From an uncultured Bacteroidia bacterium (lineage in GTDB: Bacteria; Bacteroidota; Bacteroidia; Bacteroidales; Prolixibacteraceae): a stretch of 64,000 nt of DNA. A program made the translations under genes and the position numbers. The notes below the pieces were generated by a model that made no database searches, was not told where the DNA came from, and saw nothing but the letters and a program-made list of their open reading frames with translations. This document shows, piece after piece, positions 15,663 through 24,234 of the stretch (within the stretch, counting starts at the first letter, position 1; the number at the start of each line of letters is the position of its first letter). Location: positions 45,465 through 109,464 of the forward strand of contig CAIXZH010000092.1 in the NCBI GenBank assembly GCA_903923905.1. The letters are read 5' to 3'.

Positions 15663-17153
15663 TTATACCATTGCAGGCAAATTCCATCCATTGCGATAGG
15701 TATGACGGATATATTCATTCGCACGTTCCAGTGCATTAAATTTCATCGATTGTTTATTAAAATGGGGATGGCCGTCGATTACCTTAAACTCATTTGAAGT
15801 GATAATTTTCAGTTCCTCATTTGGAGAAATATTGGTTATCTGCATCTTTTCAGCATCCCATTTCAATGATTTATTTAATCCTTGCAGCCTGATAGCCAGC
15901 ACACCAAGGAGAACCATCTCGTTGAAAGGGCCGGAATAGGCAAAATTTGAAGTTCCTTCGGTCCGGTTTTCGGGTGATTCTTTACACGCCCGTATCCAGT
16001 CCTGCTCATGCGGGCCGTCAACATATCCGATTGCTCCAGGAATATGGCGAAGATAAGGTGATACTATTGGAATCCGGCCGGAAACCAGTCGGGCATTAAA
16101 ACCGCCGCAACCGCAAATCAAAGTGTCTTTGGAACCAACAAAAATACAGCCGCCCAGACCGTCAGCCATCAGGTTTTCACCTTCTGGCAAAAGTTCCGAT
16201 ATGTTCGGGTAAAGGCCGCCGTCATACCAGTAAACTTTAACCGCAGGCATGGCAACTTTTGGCAGATTCTCGCGGGCAGGGAAGCAGAATTCAACTGTTT
16301 CAGCCATAGGAGGCGATTCCGTATTAATAGCAGTTGAACTTCCTCTGACTTTATCGGGATATCCCAACTTAAGCGATTGGTAAACAGGGTCTAAAACATG
16401 GCAGGCCATATCACCAAAAGCACCGGTCCCGAAGTCCCACCAACCCCTCCAATTCCAGGGTGTATAAATTTCATGATAGGGTCGCATCGATGCAGGACCA
16501 ATAAACAGATCCCAATCCAAAGTCTTAGGTGTTTTCATCAGTTGAGCCGGACGCTGAAGTCCCTGTGGCCAGATGGGCCGGTCAGTCCATGCATGAACCT
16601 CTTTAATCTCACCGATTTCTCCGTTCCATATCCACTCGCTGATCTGTCTGACCCCGTCACCGGAATTTCCCTGATTCCCCATTTGTGTGGCTACCTTATG
16701 TTTTGCCGCCAACCGGGTCAATAATCGCGATTCATAAACCGAATGGGTCAGTGGTTTCTGGCAATATACATGTTTTCCAAGCGAAAGAGCTGTTGCTGCA
16801 ATTATGGCATGTGAATGGTCGGCGGTAGCAACCATCACCCCATCGATTGAACTTCCCATTTCATCGAACATTTTGCGCCAATCAGTGTATCGTTTTGCTG
16901 CAGGAAACTCCTTAAAACATGTTTCGGCATATTTCAAATCAACATCACATAATCCAATGATATTTTCCTTCGACATTCCCACGAGGTTAGGATGTCCTTT
17001 CCCTCCGATACCCACACCGACGATGTTCATTTTATCGCTGGGTGCGTAATGCCCCAATCCACTTACTGAAAAGGAAGGGACAATTGAGATTCCGACAGTC
17101 GCAACTGCACTGTTTTTCAGGAAATTTCTTCTTGAATAAAGGTTATTTTCCAT
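15663..17153 (-). CDS. Gfo/Idh/MocA-family oxidoreductase with Tat signal, 496 aa
   Basis: This exported NAD(P)-dependent oxidoreductase starts with a textbook twin-arginine motif, Ser7-Arg-Arg-Asn-Phe-Leu-Lys13, followed by a hydrophobic stretch to about residue 32. The nucleotide fold has VGVGIGGKG and GLCDVD, and the catalytic-lysine motif is Gln132-Lys133-Pro134 instead of EKP. The C-terminal domain contains WDFGTGAFGDMACHVLD, typical of the larger Gfo/Idh/MocA proteins that act on glycosides in Bacteroidota and Planctomycetota. It follows the DUF1080 lipoprotein by 11 bases. Members with this layout oxidise the 3-position of sugars so that partner hydrolases can cleave the glycosidic bond; that role here is inference from context. 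Confidence 0.88.
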   Translation of the reverse strand: MENNLYSRRNFLKNSAVATVGISIVPSFSVSGLGHYAPSDKMNIVGVGIGGKGHPNLVGMSKENIIGLCDVDLKYAETCFKEFPAAKRYTDWRKMFDEMGSSIDGVMVATADHSHAIIAATALSLGKHVYCQKPLTHSVYESRLLTRLAAKHKVATQMGNQGNSGDGVRQISEWIWNGEIGEIKEVHAWTDRPIWPQGLQRPAQLMKTPKTLDWDLFIGPASMRPYHEIYTPWNWRGWWDFGTGAFGDMACHVLDPVYQSLKLGYPDKVRGSSTAINTESPPMAETVEFCFPARENLPKVAMPAVKVYWYDGGLYPNISELLPEGENLMADGLGGCIFVGSKDTLICGCGGFNARLVSGRIPIVSPYLRHIPGAIGYVDGPHEQDWIRACKESPENRTEGTSNFAYSGPFNEMVLLGVLAIRLQGLNKSLKWDAEKMQITNISPNEELKIITSNEFKVIDGHPHFNKQSMKFNALERANEYIRHTYRNGWNLPAMV

Positions 17154-17164
17154 TTAAAAAATTA

Positions 17165-17935
17165 TTATAATTCACTGAATTCCTTTAGTTTAATATTGCG
17201 GAACCAAACCTGTGTTCCATGGTTTTGAAGTGAAATATGCCCTTTGTCGAACTTTCCATAATCCGGAAAGTTTGCCCATTTGCCACTCGCCCGTAGTTTT
17301 TTCCACTCATCGGTATATTTTTCATATTGGACGACGATCACCCCATTAATGATTTGAGTTACATGGTTTCCATCAACAACGAGCAGAAGGTGATTCCATT
17401 CGCCTGTTGGATTACTTGGCAGTGATTTAGGCGGATACATCGCATAATTGGCACCGCAGATCTGCCAGTCCTGCAGAGGATCGGGCCATCCAGCCTGATC
17501 AATTATCTGAAATTCCGGTCCGGTCTCGTATGGAAATTTGTATTTTGGATCTTCATGAATTTGGAAAATGATACCACTGTTGGTTCCTTTCATCATTTTG
17601 AAATCAAGACTCAGGGCAAAATTACTATATTCCTTATCCGTGACCAGATCCAGATCTTCATGACCACCCTTTGTGGTAGTTGTGAATACCTCGTTTTCAA
17701 TCACCCAACTGTCAGGAAACACCTTCAAATTGAAACCATGCCAGCCTCTGGTATTTTTGCCGTCAAATAAAAGCACCCATCCATTATCTTTCTCCTGGGT
17801 AGCCAGTGTATTCGTTGTGGGTGAACGATCAATCTGACCGTATAAGATGATTGGGTCCTTATTAGTCGAGGGAGTACAGGCAATCAAAAAAGTGATCATC
17901 AGGCAAATTGCCAACACGGTAAATTGATTTTTCAT
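17165..17935 (-). CDS. DUF1080 lipoprotein (3-keto-disaccharide hydrolase family)
   Basis: This 256-residue envelope lipoprotein has a signal peptide with lipobox LIAC (Cys20). The remainder is one concanavalin-like beta-sandwich of the DUF1080 / 3-keto-disaccharide hydrolase family. Recognisable stretches are WVLLFDGKNTRGWHGF, SNFALSLDFKM, GTNSGIIFQ, GPEFQIID, GEWNHLLLVVDGN and GHISLQNHGTQVWFRNIKL. Characterised relatives in Bacteroides cleave 3-keto-glycosides produced by Gfo/Idh/MocA partners. It is the first gene of the seven-gene minus-strand operon. I found no well-formed -7/-33 pair upstream. Confidence 0.9.
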   Translation of the reverse strand: MKNQFTVLAICLMITFLIACTPSTNKDPIILYGQIDRSPTTNTLATQEKDNGWVLLFDGKNTRGWHGFNLKVFPDSWVIENEVFTTTTKGGHEDLDLVTDKEYSNFALSLDFKMMKGTNSGIIFQIHEDPKYKFPYETGPEFQIIDQAGWPDPLQDWQICGANYAMYPPKSLPSNPTGEWNHLLLVVDGNHVTQIINGVIVVQYEKYTDEWKKLRASGKWANFPDYGKFDKGHISLQNHGTQVWFRNIKLKEFSEL

Positions 17936-18341
17936 TTTTTACAGATTTTATGGTGAATAGTTATAATTCAAATTATAAGCTGGCAACTGCAAATTTTATC
18001 TGTAAAGCTGATGCCGGGCAAATGAAATATTTTTCCGACGGCAACGGTAATTTATTATTTAAAATCATTAGATATTTCGGATGCTGTAAATCAAACCGCC
18101 AATAATTTCCCGAAATTAATGGAATGTTTCTGTAATGACAATACTTAAACTGAGAAAATTGAACAAATTATTTTTTAGCTTAAGTAATTTTCAATTCCCT
18201 AAAGTTCAAACAAAGATACACAATTTCAAAGTTAACGGATGACTTTCATGTCCTGAAAAGTCATCCGCTAACGAACTTTAACCCTTCCAAAATGATTCTG
18301 ATCCATATGCCCTTCAATTCAGAAATTGACGGGTATCTGGA
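17936..18341. other. Intergenic region upstream of the corrinoid/keto-sugar operon
   Basis: This 406-base stretch lies between two minus-strand genes. I see no coding frame or RNA gene. It holds a strong inverted repeat (18231-18272). Near-matches to the -7 consensus occur (for example TTCATTTG on the minus strand near 18017), but none has a good -33 partner, so the operon promoter is unresolved. Confidence 0.5.
18231..18272. repeat. Long inverted repeat, possible terminator of the 158-aa gene
   Basis: Arms GTTAACGGATGACTTTCA and TGAAAAGTCATCCGCTAAC pair over about 18 bases with one mismatch and one bulge, around a short loop. It lies 70 bases past the stop of the minus-strand gene at 18342. 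There is no good T run on either side, so a terminator is plausible but not certain. Confidence 0.5.
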
Positions 18342-18818
18342 CTAATGCAATGAAATCAGGTGTGTGTGCTGGGTACAGTTTGGCCGGAAAAGCTTGCCAA
18401 GATCATCTGCAATAGCCTGTGATCGGGGAATATTTAACTTAACATTCATCTTTGCCTTCATGTAAATAAATCTGGCAATTTCATAAGCCTCAGAACCAGC
18501 AACTTGCTTGGTATCCTTAACCATCTCCAGCAATTCCTTGAGTTGGGTTTCCACACTTGCCAGGAATGAATAGAGATCCATATCGATGGGACCACTCTTC
18601 AATAAATTGGATCCAGGATCAAGCGCCTCATCCTTACTGGCGAATTCAAAGCTTTTCTGAACAAACTGTTTACATCCGTCATCCATTTTGGGTAACGATT
18701 TGCGATCATCATCCGATAATTTGATCAAATAGGGCATGCCTGTTCTGGCATTCAAAATTTCCTGGAAAATTGATTTCTTATTCTCAGGAGTAAGCACAAC
18801 ATCAAATGAGTTTTCCAT
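18342..18818 (-). CDS. Uncharacterised small helical protein, 158 aa
   Basis: I do not recognise a named domain. The protein starts MENSFDVVLTPENKK, is mostly charged and predicted helical, has no signal peptide or membrane segment, and contains two repeated-looking helical stretches. One includes LKELLEMVKDTKQVAGSEAY and the next includes AKMNVKLNIPRSQAIADDLGKLF. It resembles a conserved Bacteroidota family of hypothetical cytosolic proteins of about this size. A longer frame reaches 18929, but its extra 37 residues are basic and unconserved-looking, and the ATG at 18818 fits the domain. It appears monocistronic. Confidence 0.6.
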   Translation of the reverse strand: MENSFDVVLTPENKKSIFQEILNARTGMPYLIKLSDDDRKSLPKMDDGCKQFVQKSFEFASKDEALDPGSNLLKSGPIDMDLYSFLASVETQLKELLEMVKDTKQVAGSEAYEIARFIYMKAKMNVKLNIPRSQAIADDLGKLFRPNCTQHTHLISLH

Positions 18819-19119
18819 TTCCTTAAATTTTATACGATTGTTAAAAAATCTGATCCATCTTGGCGACACAATAAAACCGGGCGATTTGTGGTCATATTTG
18901 TTTGCTCTAATATAGCAATAAATTTCCAAATATGATCAAATAATTATTAAATTAATTATTATATTTTAGATAAAAGTGATCGGTGAATTTAATTCATTAT
19001 GAATGGATTAATGCAGGTAAGTTTGAATTCCAAAAGGATGGATTGAGGGATAAAAAAACCGTCCCTGAAATTCATTCAGAGACGGTTTATAAAAAGAATA
19101 AAACTTCTTAACAGGGACC
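18819..19119. other. Intergenic region with no gene
   Basis: This AT-rich stretch holds no convincing coding frame. The only clear element is the terminator of the downstream cyclophilin gene at 19052-19088. Confidence 0.5.
19052..19088 (-). terminator. Rho-independent terminator of the cyclophilin gene
   Basis: On the minus strand a 14-bp stem (19088-19075 with 19069-19056, one wobble) and a 5-base loop run into a T tract ending at 19052. It starts 31 bases past the cyclophilin stop. Confidence 0.88.
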
Positions 19120-19557
19120 TTAAGATTCGACAATTACAATTTTTTCAATTTTATCACCCTGGCGAATTGCGTCTATTACTTCCAATCCCTCATAAACTTT
19201 ACCAAAACAGGTATGTTTGCGGTCAAGGTGGCTTGTGTTTGTGCGGCTATGGCAAACAAAAAACTGGGATCCTCCGGTATCTTTACCTGCATGTGCCATC
19301 GACAAAACACCACGATCGTGGTATTGGTTCTCTCCGTCTAATTCGCATTTGATCGTGTAGCCCGGACCTCCTGCACCAGTTCCTTTCGGACAACCGCCCT
19401 GGATGACAAAGTTGGGGATAACCCGGTGAAAGGTCAGTCCGTTGTAGAACCCCTCCTTTGAAAGTTTAACAAAGTTAGCGACTGCTCCCGGGGCATCTTT
19501 TTCGAAGAAATTAACCTTCATCACCCCTTTTACGGTATGAATTTCAGCTTGAATCAT
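19120..19557 (-). CDS. Cyclophilin-type peptidyl-prolyl cis-trans isomerase
   Basis: This 145-residue single-domain cyclophilin has no signal peptide, so it is cytosolic. It speeds cis-trans isomerisation of Xaa-Pro bonds. The active-site stretches [13 protein letters not shown] (catalytic Arg) and [15 protein letters not shown] are present, as is the conserved HTCFGKV near the end. In place of the usual NxTP..HLD, it reads [10 protein letters not shown]. It has its own -7 box (19578-19585) and terminator. Confidence 0.93.
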   Translation of the reverse strand: MIQAEIHTVKGVMKVNFFEKDAPGAVANFVKLSKEGFYNGLTFHRVIPNFVIQGGCPKGTGAGGPGYTIKCELDGENQYHDRGVLSMAHAGKDTGGSQFFVCHSRTNTSHLDRKHTCFGKVYEGLEVIDAIRQGDKIEKIVIVES

Positions 19558-19577
19558 AAATATTAATTTTAAAAGGT

Positions 19578-19585
19578 CAAAGGTA
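19578..19585 (-). promoter_or_regulatory. Candidate -7 box of the cyclophilin gene
   Basis: The minus strand reads TACCTTTG, a match to TAnnTTTG, 20 bases before the ATG. No clear -33 element is seen. Confidence 0.45.
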
Positions 19586-19648
19586 CAATCTTTCGTTCAA
19601 ATTGCGGTGATTTTTCTAAACAGGCATTAGAATAATCTTTCAATAGGT

Positions 19649-19656
19649 TATCTTTG
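19649..19656 (+). promoter_or_regulatory. Candidate -7 box of the PorE-like gene
   Basis: TATCTTTG matches TAnnTTTG and lies 49 bases before the ATG at 19706. It is the same octamer found upstream of tpiA. Confidence 0.5.
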
Positions 19657-19705
19657 CCCTTAACTAGGTACCAAATTGACCAATTTGTTTAATTGATTTA
19701 CGAAC

Positions 19706-21697
19706 ATGGCTTATTATAAAATACGTTATTACTTCCTGTTGCTTATTTTTGGAAGCATCTGTTCGTGCACAGTATCAAACCATTACCAAACAGCCCTGAC
19801 TTCATTTGAGATTGGTGAATACTATAAAAGTATTTCATCCCTTCGGAAAGTATACACAAAAACCAAAGACAGGCAGCAAAAAGCTATAATTCATTTTAAA
19901 ATAGCTGAGGCTTATTATAAAATCGGTCAATATCGTTACGCAGAAAGTTATTTTAAAAGCGCCACAATCCGGAACCCCGGCGGTGCCATAACCTGGCTTC
20001 ATTACGCTGAAGTGCTTCGTGCCAACGGCAAATATGATGAGGCAATAAAAAATTACAAGGCATATCTTGATTCTGTTCCCAAGAGTCAAATGGCTCTCAA
20101 TGGAATAGAATCGTGCCGGGAAACTCAGGAATGGCTTAATAAGCCAACTCGTTATAAGGTTGATAATCTGAAAGATATAAATTCAGCTGCAAACGATTAT
20201 TCCGCTTCATATGCTGGATTGCATGACAATGAAATATACTTTACTTCTTCCAGAAAAGGGGCCACAGGAACAGTGAAAAGTGCCATCACCGGAGAATATA
20301 ATGCTGACATTTTCAAAAGTACCTATAATCTCCAGAAAAACAAATGGGACAAGCCTAAACTGGTTGACGATTTAAAAGTCATTGATACCCAGGATGATGA
20401 AGGGGCAGCCTCCTTTAATGCCGCCGGAAATACGATGTATTTTACCCGTTGCCGTTACCAGAAATCGGATCAGCGTAGTGCCGAGATCTTTGTCTCCAAG
20501 CAATTATCAGGGTTATGGGGTGATCCAATAAAAGTAAAAATAGGCGGGGATACACTAATGGCCGCGCACCCTTCGCTTTCAGCTGATGGAAATACCCTCT
20601 ACTTTGTTTCTGATCGTCCAGGTGGATATGGCGGAAAAGATATCTGGTATGCCAAGCGGAAAAAAGGGGATACCTGGGAAAAACCTGTCAATGCCGGACC
20701 TGAGATCAATACATCCGGTGACGAAATGTTCCCATTTATCCGCGAAAACGGAAACCTCTATTTTTCATCCAATGCCCATGTTGGAATGGGCGGTTTCGAT
20801 ATTTTTTTGGCACAAAAAGGGGATGACGGAAAGTGGATCGTTGAAAACATGAAGTCACCAATTAATTCTACAGGCGACGATTTTGCGATTTCATTTTACC
20901 AGGGCGAAGAGAGGGGATTTTTCAGCAGCAATCGTGAGGGAAGTTTTAATGACGATATATACACCTTCATGCTCCCACCTAAAGTGTATGAGATGGAGGG
21001 AGATGTTTTCAATAAGGAGAACGGGATGCGAATTACCGATGCAACTGTAAAACTTATTGGAACCGATGGTACAATGCTGAAAATGAAGGCAGAAAACGGT
21101 AAATTCAGGTTTAAACTCAAACCTCAGGTTGAATATATCGTGGCTGCTTACCGGAAAGGTTTTTTAAATGCAAAGATGGTGGCTTCCACAATGGGAATAG
21201 AAGAAGGAAAAGAGTTTCAGCTAAGGATGGAGCTCACACCCTCAGATGCTCCAATCAGCGTTGACAATATATATTATGCCTTCGGGAAATGGGACCTGCT
21301 ACCCGAATCAGTTGCAGCTCTCGACAGTTTGTCCGGGATACTGGTGCTCAACCCAACAACGGTCATTGAATTAATGGCCCATACCGACTGCCGTGGTGAC
21401 GATGCCCTGAATTCGGAAATTTCCCAGAAAAGGGCTCAGTCGGTGGTTTCCTATTTAATTGCCAAAGGGATACAGCCTGCACGGCTGGTCGCCAAAGGAT
21501 ACGGAAAAACCGCGCCCAAACGGGTTACTAAAAAACTATCTAAAACTTATCCTTTCCTAAAACCGGGCACCGATCTCACCTGTGATTTTATCCAGGGACT
21601 CGTAGATGATAAACAACGGGAGATCTGCCACCAGATTAATCGCCGCACCGAATTCCGGGTATTATCGTCAGATTACAGGGAGAAGTTCGAAAAATAA
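19706..21697 (+). CDS. PorE-like four-domain envelope protein (TPR, beta-propeller, CRD, OmpA)
   Basis: This 663-residue protein has a lipoprotein-type signal (Cys21 after SICS). Tetratricopeptide repeats follow (about 25-145), then a WD40/PD40 beta-propeller (about 165-420) with repeated blades such as LSADGNTLYFVSDRPGGYGG. Next are a carboxypeptidase regulatory-like fold (about 430-510) and an OmpA peptidoglycan-binding domain (about 530-655) with AHTDCRGDDALN, QKRAQSVVSYL and INRRTEFRV. The same four-domain order and size define PorE of the type IX secretion system in Porphyromonas. No other T9SS gene is nearby, and paralogues with this layout are common, so identity with PorE is probable but not proven. 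Confidence 0.8.
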   Translation: MAYYKIRYYFLLLIFGSICSCTVSNHYQTALTSFEIGEYYKSISSLRKVYTKTKDRQQKAIIHFKIAEAYYKIGQYRYAESYFKSATIRNPGGAITWLHYAEVLRANGKYDEAIKNYKAYLDSVPKSQMALNGIESCRETQEWLNKPTRYKVDNLKDINSAANDYSASYAGLHDNEIYFTSSRKGATGTVKSAITGEYNADIFKSTYNLQKNKWDKPKLVDDLKVIDTQDDEGAASFNAAGNTMYFTRCRYQKSDQRSAEIFVSKQLSGLWGDPIKVKIGGDTLMAAHPSLSADGNTLYFVSDRPGGYGGKDIWYAKRKKGDTWEKPVNAGPEINTSGDEMFPFIRENGNLYFSSNAHVGMGGFDIFLAQKGDDGKWIVENMKSPINSTGDDFAISFYQGEERGFFSSNREGSFNDDIYTFMLPPKVYEMEGDVFNKENGMRITDATVKLIGTDGTMLKMKAENGKFRFKLKPQVEYIVAAYRKGFLNAKMVASTMGIEEGKEFQLRMELTPSDAPISVDNIYYAFGKWDLLPESVAALDSLSGILVLNPTTVIELMAHTDCRGDDALNSEISQKRAQSVVSYLIAKGIQPARLVAKGYGKTAPKRVTKKLSKTYPFLKPGTDLTCDFIQGLVDDKQREICHQINRRTEFRVLSSDYREKFEK

Positions 21698-21780
21698 CCA
21701 CAAAAAAGTATTATTTTCGCGCCACCAGAGCCAGTGGATTGGTTTAGTTTTTGAATATTTTCAAACCATTGATTATCAAT

Positions 21781-22950
21781 ATGGGTTCCGAAAGCAGATA
21801 TGATCTCAGAGGTGTTTCAGCTTCGAAAGAGGATGTGCATAATGCGATTAAAAACATCGATAAAGGGCTGTTCCCAAAGGCTTTTTGTAAAATCGTTCCC
21901 GATTATCTGGGCGGAGATCCAGATTATTGCAACATCATGCATGCTGACGGGGCCGGAACAAAATCTTCCCTTGCCTACCTTTACTGGAAAGAGACCGGTG
22001 ACTTATCGGTTTGGAAAGGTATTGCCCAGGATGCCATCGTCATGAATCTTGACGACCTGATTTGCGTGGGTGCAGTCGACAATATTTTACTTTCTTCAAC
22101 CATCGGAAGAAATAAAAATAATGTGCCCGGTGAAGTGATTGCTGCACTAATTGCGGGAACCGAAGAGCTTTGTGCCGAACTGAGGGAATTGGGTGTCAAT
22201 ATCCAGGCTACAGGGGGCGAAACAGCCGATGTTGGCGATCTTGTACGGACAATTATTGTTGACTCGACCGTGACCTGCCGGATGAAACGGAGTGAAGTGA
22301 TTTCGGCTGACAGGATCAAAGCAGGGAATTGCATTATCGGATTATCCTCTTCAGGAAGAGCCTCTTACGAGAAGGTTTATAACGGAGGAATGGGCAGTAA
22401 TGGCCTCACTTCCGCCCGGCACGATGTGTTTGCCAAATACCTCGCCGAAAAATATCCCGAAAGTTACGACCCCGCTGTTCCCGAATCGCTGGTTTTTTCA
22501 GGACAATGCAAACTGACCGATCCCGTGTACGGAACCGGTCTGGATGCAGGAAAGCTTGTACTTTCGCCTACAAGAACTTATGCCCCGGTAATTAAAGTGG
22601 TACTTGAACAATTCAGGGATTCAGTTTCAGGAATGATCCATTGCTCAGGAGGAGCTCAAACTAAGGTACTTCATTTCATTGATAATGTTCATGTTATCAA
22701 AGACAATCTTTTTGAAATTCCCCCGTTGTTCAAACTGATTCAGGAACAAAGCGGAACTTCATGGCACGAAATGTATAAAGTGTTCAATATGGGCCATCGG
22801 TTTGAAATCTATGCCGATCGGAATGTTGCAGACAAAATTATTTCCATTGCTAAATCTTTTAATATTGATGCCCAGATCATCGGTCGTGTTGAACCTTTCG
22901 ATGGCAAAAAAGTAACCATTCACTCCAATTATGGTACATTTGAATATTAG
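21781..22950 (+). CDS. purM: Phosphoribosylformylglycinamidine cyclo-ligase (AIR synthase), Bacteroidota type
   Basis: This 389-residue ATP-dependent enzyme makes aminoimidazole ribonucleotide in purine synthesis. It has the PurM-fold N-terminal half, with HADGAGTKSSLAY, DAIVMNLDDLICVGA and ATGGETADVGD, and the C-terminal AIR-synthase domain with GLSSSGRASYEK and FNMGHRFEI. It is longer than the roughly 345-residue proteobacterial enzyme, as usual in this phylum. I start at the ATG at 21781; the frame from 21751 begins with TTG. The gene follows the PorE-like gene and precedes prfA by 65 bases. Confidence 0.9.
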   Translation: MGSESRYDLRGVSASKEDVHNAIKNIDKGLFPKAFCKIVPDYLGGDPDYCNIMHADGAGTKSSLAYLYWKETGDLSVWKGIAQDAIVMNLDDLICVGAVDNILLSSTIGRNKNNVPGEVIAALIAGTEELCAELRELGVNIQATGGETADVGDLVRTIIVDSTVTCRMKRSEVISADRIKAGNCIIGLSSSGRASYEKVYNGGMGSNGLTSARHDVFAKYLAEKYPESYDPAVPESLVFSGQCKLTDPVYGTGLDAGKLVLSPTRTYAPVIKVVLEQFRDSVSGMIHCSGGAQTKVLHFIDNVHVIKDNLFEIPPLFKLIQEQSGTSWHEMYKVFNMGHRFEIYADRNVADKIISIAKSFNIDAQIIGRVEPFDGKKVTIHSNYGTFEY

Positions 22951-23015
22951 CTAAGCCATACGTCTTCAGCATTCAGCACTATTCATTAAAACATTTAGCA
23001 TTAATCAAAAATTGT

Positions 23016-24101
23016 ATGTCAGACAATTCACTCATAGAAAAATACGAAGGAATCAAGATTCGCTTCGACGAGGTCAGCCAGCAGATATCCGATCCGGATA
23101 TTATGAAGGATATGAAACGGTATGTGAAATTGAATCAGGATTATAAACAACTTGATTCTTTGGTGAAATCGTTTCAACGTTATCAAAACCTGTTAAAGAA
23201 TTTCTCAGATGCGAGAGAAATCCTTGATACAGAATCAGATGAAGAGTTGCGGGAAATGGCACGTGAGGAGCTTGAGAACAGTGAAAACCAGATCCGGGAA
23301 CACGAAAACGAGATCCGTTTTCTCCTTGTTCCTGAGGATCCTGAGGATAGTAAAAATGCTATTCTGGAGATTCGTGGCGGAACAGGTGGTGATGAAGCTG
23401 CAATATTCGCCGGAGACCTGTTCAGAATGTACTCGAAATTTTGTGATCGCAAGGGCTGGAAATTGGAGGTAACTAACTCTACAGAAGGGACTTCAGGTGG
23501 TTATAAAGAGATTGTGGCCAAGGTAACCGGCGAAAATGTCTATGGAGTTCTTAAATTTGAATCGGGTGTTCACAGGGTTCAACGGGTACCGCAAACCGAA
23601 ACACAGGGACGGATCCATACCTCCGCGTCAACGGTGGCTGTTTTGCCGGAGGCTGAAGAGTTCGATATCGACCTGCGAGAAACCGATATCCGGAAAGATA
23701 CCTACTGTTCATCAGGACCAGGTGGCCAAAGTGTTAATACAACTTATTCGGCGATTAGACTTACCCATATTCCCACAGGAATTGTTGTGACTTGCCAGGA
23801 TGAGAAATCTCAAATCAAAAATCTCTCCAAGGCAATGGGTGAACTTCGCACCCGGTTATATAATATGGAGTACCAGAAATATATTGATGAAATTGCCTCC
23901 CGAAGAAAAACAATGGTATCAACCGGTGATCGTTCCGCCAAAATCCGTACCTACAATTATCCCCAGGGACGCATGACAGACCACCGTATCGGGCTCACCG
24001 TTTATAACCTTCCTGCCATTATGGACGGTGATATCGAGGAAATTATCGATAAATTACGGGTTGAAGAGAATACCGAACGATTGAAAGAAACAGAATTGTA
24101 G
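23016..24101 (+). CDS. prfA: Peptide chain release factor 1
   Basis: This 361-residue protein recognises UAA and UAG on the ribosome and triggers peptide release. The GGQ catalytic motif is at residues 236-238 (GPGGQSVN). The stop-codon recognition tripeptide is of the RF1 PxT type (VPQTETQGR), unlike the SPF of RF2, and RIHTSAST follows it. The length matches RF1. The TAG stop lies inside the first, degenerate copy of a 15-bp tandem repeat. Confidence 0.97.
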   Translation: MSDNSLIEKYEGIKIRFDEVSQQISDPDIMKDMKRYVKLNQDYKQLDSLVKSFQRYQNLLKNFSDAREILDTESDEELREMAREELENSENQIREHENEIRFLLVPEDPEDSKNAILEIRGGTGGDEAAIFAGDLFRMYSKFCDRKGWKLEVTNSTEGTSGGYKEIVAKVTGENVYGVLKFESGVHRVQRVPQTETQGRIHTSASTVAVLPEAEEFDIDLRETDIRKDTYCSSGPGGQSVNTTYSAIRLTHIPTGIVVTCQDEKSQIKNLSKAMGELRTRLYNMEYQKYIDEIASRRKTMVSTGDRSAKIRTYNYPQGRMTDHRIGLTVYNLPAIMDGDIEEIIDKLRVEENTERLKETEL

Positions 24102-24169
24102 GCTATTAGGCTGTAGGCCTTTAGGTTGTAGGTCTTTAGGTTGTAGGCCTTTAGGTTGTAGGCCTTTAG
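24095..24169 (+). repeat. 15-bp tandem repeat overlapping the prfA stop
   Basis: Four near-identical 15-base units (consensus GTTGTAGGCCTTTAG) occupy 24110-24169. A fifth, degenerate unit (24095-24109) contains the TAG stop codon of prfA. Two units are identical and the other two differ by one base each. Each unit includes the palindrome AGGCCT except in the second full copy. Confidence 0.93.
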
Positions 24170-24234
24170 AAATTTTTCCTAATTAATTGATTTTAAGATC
24201 CTCTCATTATTGCAAAAAATAAATAGATAAATCG

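Noticed and set aside
24095..24169. Tandem repeats resembling a small CRISPR array
   Set aside because: The 15-base units are directly adjacent with no spacers and no cas genes are nearby. It is a simple tandem repeat.
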